From assembly GCA_964480915.1 (NCBI GenBank), contig CAYZRS010000002.1, positions 1-64,000 of the forward strand: 64,000 bases of DNA, in the 5' to 3' direction. The stretch is from CAWGCE01 sp964480915 (GTDB lineage: Bacteria; Planctomycetota; Planctomycetia; Pirellulales; Pirellulaceae). A model generated the notes under the pieces. The model was not told where the DNA came from. It worked only from the letters and a program-made list of their open reading frames with translations, and did not search any database. Below are positions 61,288 through 64,000 of the stretch, one piece after another (position 1 is the first letter of the stretch; each line of letters opens with the position of its first letter). The translations under genes were made by a program, and so were the position numbers.

Positions 61288-61808
61288 GGTTGCAAAGTGA
61301 ATGAGCGGCGACCGGAGAACTCGCCCAGCCGGGTGGGGAGCGAGTCGTCGCCAACGGGCAGTTTGTCGAAACCGATTTTTCCCAGCTGTTCGATGCTCCG
61401 CATCGACCTACCAGGCATCCCGCTACGCGGAGGGGCAATGTTCAAGCGAGGCTAGATTTGGCATTTCGCACGGATGACCAACGAGCTGGCCAAACGGGTG
61501 AAAGAACACGATGCAGGCCGCGGTAACTGCGTATCCGTTTACCTGCCCAAAACAAGCAATTTTGCGGCAGCCCAGGCTACTGAATCGGAATTGCTTTACG
61601 CCCCCAAAGGGGGCGTATCGCGTCAATTTGCGGCGATTACATGGAATCGGACGTTCGCCATGGGGAGATAGGATGGGAAAATGGTCTTGATGTGCCCGAC
61701 GGACCTTCGGTGACTGCGACAAATTCACAAATCGGCAGCCTGGAAACGGAAAAAGTCCCTTTGTTTGCAGTGGTTTGGCGTTATTTCCAAAAAAAATGAT
61801 CAGGAGGC

Positions 61809-61837
61809 TTGCATGCAATGTAGGTGTCCATTAGAGT
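61809..61837 (+). promoter_or_regulatory. promoter of leader RNA 2
   Basis: TTGCAT (61809-61814), 17-nt spacer, TAGAGT (61832-61837), preceded by GC as in leader 1. Expected start near 61844. Confidence 0.55.
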
Positions 61838-61843
61838 TGTGAA

Positions 61844-61965
61844 TGTCGGAGGGGTTAATCCGGCGAGCTAAGTAACACTGTCTAACCGAGTATAGAACCA
61901 CTGGTGTCCTAAAAAACGCATCCTTACGCCCTCTGACGAGGACGTTAGGTTGCGTTTTTTTCGTT
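61844..61965 (+). ncRNA. predicted structured leader RNA or small RNA 2
   Basis: Starts with CGGA-GGGGTTAA-TCCG, a variant of the first hairpin of leader 1 with changed pairs. A single-stranded part with AACCGAG and CCACTG at the positions seen in leader 1 follows, then hairpin A2 (61911-61961). Predicted length about 120 nt. Confidence 0.5.
61911..61961 (+). terminator. leader 2 hairpin A, terminator-like
   Basis: AAAAAACGCA / TGCGTTTTTT extended by CCT / AGG, ACG / CGT and CCTC / GAGG around TGAC. The A run before and T run after make it usable on both strands. CGTTGG follows. Confidence 0.85.
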
Positions 61966-62018
61966 GGCACCATGGGCAAGAAAGCAGGAACTAGTACTAC
62001 TGTCAGTCCTTCACAATC

Positions 62019-62077
62019 AGGAACATCGTCTACGGGCTCTCGCCGATTGGAGAGCCCGCAGATGACGTTCCTTTTTT
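62019..62077 (+). terminator. leader 2 hairpin B, terminator-like
   Basis: AGGAAC / GTTCCT, TCGTCT / AGATGA and CGGGCTCTC / GAGAGCCCG form a stem of over 20 pairs, followed by TTTTTTCGTTG. The outer part matches hairpin B of leader 1. It lies 80 nt before the start codon. Confidence 0.85.
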
Positions 62078-62156
62078 CGTTGCTCTTTCCAGGTACCAAC
62101 GAAAAAACCGTCTATTCCAAAACAATCCAGGTACAAATTTCTTAAGGGAGAAGGTA

Positions 62157-62822
62157 ATGAACAAATCAACAAGCCGCGTGGTGGTTGCAGCAGTATTCGC
62201 AATGGCAATGATGTCAGGAGTGGCTACTGCCCAAGTGCCAGGAGATGGTATTCCAGATGTATACTATTTCCCGACCGACGGCGAAGTTATGACAAGTCAG
62301 GGTATGATTTCTCGTCCTGCAGGTGACTTAACACTAGATACCGATGGAGCCGACATTGTCGCGTTCTTCGTTGGTGGTGCCGACGTTTCGACGTCTGGAT
62401 GTAACCTCTGTGATGGTAACAACTTGCCCGGTACTGATGCTTTGGCTGGAACCTCCGCTTGGACGGTTGGTTTCTCGGCTGGATCGGTACAGTACATTCG
62501 AACCAACCCACTTTCCGGAACAGGTTTCCGCGGCGTGGTTGGAACGGGATTTGTCGATGGAACGGATACGGTTCAGGATTGGCCTGCAGACCAACCTCCA
62601 TTCCTAGATTTCTCCGACATCGGCGTAGGTTTGGCGAATTACGGTCCGGGTGCTACCTTCGACAGAGTGTTCGATGGTGGAGCTGCGGATGTCCAATGGG
62701 CGAACGATGCAGGTGGTGGTGGTTTCGTCAACGTGACGACTGTTACTACGATTCCTGAGCCAGCCAGCTTTAGCTTGCTGGGCCTTGCCGGACTTGCCCT
62801 TTTGGGGCTCCGACGTCGCTAG
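62157..62822 (+). CDS. PEP-CTERM protein, second of two tandem paralogs
   Basis: Exported protein of 221 aa with good ribosome binding site GGGAGAAGG. It has a signal peptide (VVVAAVFAMAMMSGVATAQ). The body is clearly homologous to the product of 60381-60956: SGCNLCDGNNLPGTDALAG, WTVGFSAGSVQYIRTNPLSG and DWPADQPPFLDF. The tail IPEPASFSLLGLAGLALLG ends LRRR. It is about 30 residues longer than its paralog, mainly at the N-terminus and before the tail. Function unknown; cell-surface or matrix protein is likely from the tail. Confidence 0.88.
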   Translation: MNKSTSRVVVAAVFAMAMMSGVATAQVPGDGIPDVYYFPTDGEVMTSQGMISRPAGDLTLDTDGADIVAFFVGGADVSTSGCNLCDGNNLPGTDALAGTSAWTVGFSAGSVQYIRTNPLSGTGFRGVVGTGFVDGTDTVQDWPADQPPFLDFSDIGVGLANYGPGATFDRVFDGGAADVQWANDAGGGGFVNVTTVTTIPEPASFSLLGLAGLALLGLRRR

Positions 62823-62855
62823 ATCGTGACGCAATCAGACGCAGGCTAAAACTTC

Positions 62856-62888
62856 AGCCCGCAATGCTTCGGCATTGCGGGCTTTTTT
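62856..62888 (+). terminator. terminator of the second PEP-CTERM paralog
   Basis: AGCCCGCAATGC-TTCG-GCATTGCGGGCT, perfect 12-bp stem with a UUCG loop, followed by TTTTT and CGTTGG. It lies 33 nt after the stop. Confidence 0.92.
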
Positions 62889-62913
62889 CGTTGGCTGGTG
62901 GAAATGACCAGTG

Positions 62914-62929
62914 GCTGTGCAGCCACGAT
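62914..62929. repeat. short perfect inverted repeat
   Basis: GTGGCT-GTGC-AGCCAC, a 6-bp stem between the terminator and the metzincin gene; possible operator or part of its leader. Confidence 0.35.
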
Positions 62930-63065
62930 TTGATTCTCTGCGCCCATTAGATTCGAAGAACATTAGATTCTTCGCTCGTTTTTTGCGGATCTTCCGGACG
63001 CCGTTTAAGATAGGAGTAGTCAACGTTGACATCTTTGCCGCGACTGGCGGAACAGGAAAGAACCC

Positions 63066-64000
63066 ATGAATTTGACTTCAATACGTTCTACGGTATTTCT
63101 TACCGTCCTCATTGCGAATTCCGTTTGGGGCATGCAAAACGTCTGGTTGGACTTCAATCCTGGTTGGGACGCTCATCTCTTTGCGGCAGCATCTTCTTCT
63201 GGCGTGGCGCCATTTTCCGTGACCGAGACGGCTGATCTTGAAACTGAAATACTGAGTGCATTCGAATCCGCCTACGCGGGTTACACTGTCAATTTCACGA
63301 CTTTCGATCCTGGCGGTCCAAGAGAACGAGTCGATTTCGGTGCAATTACCTCAAGCAGTTCACTGCTGGGACAGGCGACCTTGGATTTCCGCAACGCGAG
63401 CAACAGCACGCAGGATGTCTATGTCGCAAACTTTGATTTCATCCTTGAGCCGGCGGACGATCGAACGCAGCAGCTGAGCGAATTTGCTGCGGCAGTCTCC
63501 GGAACGGCCGCCCATGAATTGGGGCACGCGTTTGGACTGAGGCATTTCTATGCGTATGGTGATCCGCGGATTACACCGGCAAATTATTCGAATACCCTCG
63601 GCTTTCAGAACGACCATCTCATGGCCACTGGCTCGACCGGCCTGAATGAAATGGGGCGCGAAACGGCTCGCACATTCTCCGACTGGTCGCGACTTCAATT
63701 AGAGCTTGGTAGCCGCCTAAGTAACACAAACATCAATGAGCTGTTGGAGTTATTCGTCGGTGACTTCGGCTCGACATTGGCCGCCGCCGAGCCCTTGCCG
63801 CTGCAACAATTGAACATTTCAAATGCGATGGCGGGCGTTGTAATTGCCGAGTTAGCCAGCGATACGGATGTCGATTTCTTTGAGTTTTCGGTGACGACTC
63901 CTTCCCTACTCACCGCAGAACTTTGGAGCGGTGGTGGGTTCTTCGATGGTACTTTGGCACTGTTGGATGCGGCCGGAGCGTTGGTCGCAGAAGCGGATAA
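63066..64000 (+). CDS. secreted metzincin metalloprotease, truncated by the window end
   Basis: An open frame from the ATG at 63066 to the last base without a stop; at least 311 codons. It has a signal peptide (MNLTSIRSTVFLTVLIANSVWG). The zinc motif HELGHAFGLRH is at residues 150-160, i.e. the full HExxHxxGxxH, with HLMATGSTG about 20 residues later as the Met-turn. The last visible part, SDTDVDFFEFSVTTPSLLTA, resembles a bacterial pre-peptidase C-terminal (PPC) domain. AGGAAAG lies upstream of the ATG. A C-terminal sorting tail may lie beyond the window. Confidence 0.85.
   Translation, partial: MNLTSIRSTVFLTVLIANSVWGMQNVWLDFNPGWDAHLFAAASSSGVAPFSVTETADLETEILSAFESAYAGYTVNFTTFDPGGPRERVDFGAITSSSSLLGQATLDFRNASNSTQDVYVANFDFILEPADDRTQQLSEFAAAVSGTAAHELGHAFGLRHFYAYGDPRITPANYSNTLGFQNDHLMATGSTGLNEMGRETARTFSDWSRLQLELGSRLSNTNINELLELFVGDFGSTLAAAEPLPLQQLNISNAMAGVVIAELASDTDVDFFEFSVTTPSLLTAELWSGGGFFDGTLALLDAAGALVAEAD

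Larger units (their letters stand above)
60957..62156. other. 1.2-kb region between PEP-CTERM paralogs, with assembly gap
   Basis: Holds the terminator of paralog 1 (61012-61041), a 100-N gap, unassigned sequence at 61288-61800 and the leader of paralog 2. No credible complete gene. Part near the gap may be a dispersed repeat that broke the assembly. Confidence 0.55.

Overview
The window comes from a planctomycete, most likely a Pirellulales relative of Rhodopirellula, Blastopirellula or Pirellula. The signs are an SHD1-domain protein, four PEP-CTERM proteins ending in a VPEP/IPEP-hydrophobic-RRR tail, a secreted PQQ-type beta-propeller protein, a McsA/McsB pair, genes fitting futalosine-route menaquinone synthesis, many starts without a Shine-Dalgarno sequence, and loosely packed genes on both strands. 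A run of 100 Ns (61188-61287) shows that the sequence is a scaffolded draft or metagenome assembly. I see no rRNA, tRNA, CRISPR array or intact insertion sequence.

Layout. 0-10 kb: membrane metallopeptidase, TM-helix-repeat protein, SHD1 protein, coaD, class V aminotransferase, hsp20 behind a good sigma-54 (-24/-12) promoter, a DUF456 protein, and mcsA-mcsB. 10-20 kb: trpE, a secreted alpha/beta hydrolase, an ABM-fold protein, an XdhC-like protein, an 858-codon membrane protein translationally coupled to an ABC ATPase, and a PQQ propeller protein. 20-28 kb: trpBA, an OPT transporter, a metzincin-like protease, mutM and an AMP nucleosidase-like gene. 28-33 kb: nitrogen control (amtB-glnB-glnD with the nucleosidase at the end) and a cobalamin adenosyltransferase. 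33-38 kb: a gene-poor block on the minus strand with a near-consensus sigma-54 promoter, a receiver-like protein, small Arg-rich ORFs, a PEP-CTERM protein and a sigma-54 activator that has no sensory domain. 38-52 kb: NUDIX hydrolase, transglutaminase, lipoprotein, two histidine kinases (one with a c-type heme motif), nadD, priA, rnhA and recG. 51-60 kb: another PEP-CTERM protein, mqnE, the menG-ubiX-ubiA cluster, comB, glyS and a sugar isomerase-like protein. 60-64 kb: two tandem paralogous PEP-CTERM genes, each behind a leader with two strong terminator-like hairpins, then the start of a secreted metzincin cut by the window end.

The two most unusual parts are (i) the paired PEP-CTERM genes at 60.0-62.9 kb, whose promoters, leader RNA elements and hairpins can be aligned with each other, and which carry six hairpins all followed by T6-CGT; and (ii) the 33-38 kb sigma-54 module, which pairs an orphan activator with a PEP-CTERM protein and a receiver-like protein. 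Most of the rest is housekeeping: tryptophan, menaquinone, CoA and NAD synthesis, DNA repair and restart, nitrogen signalling and protein quality control.
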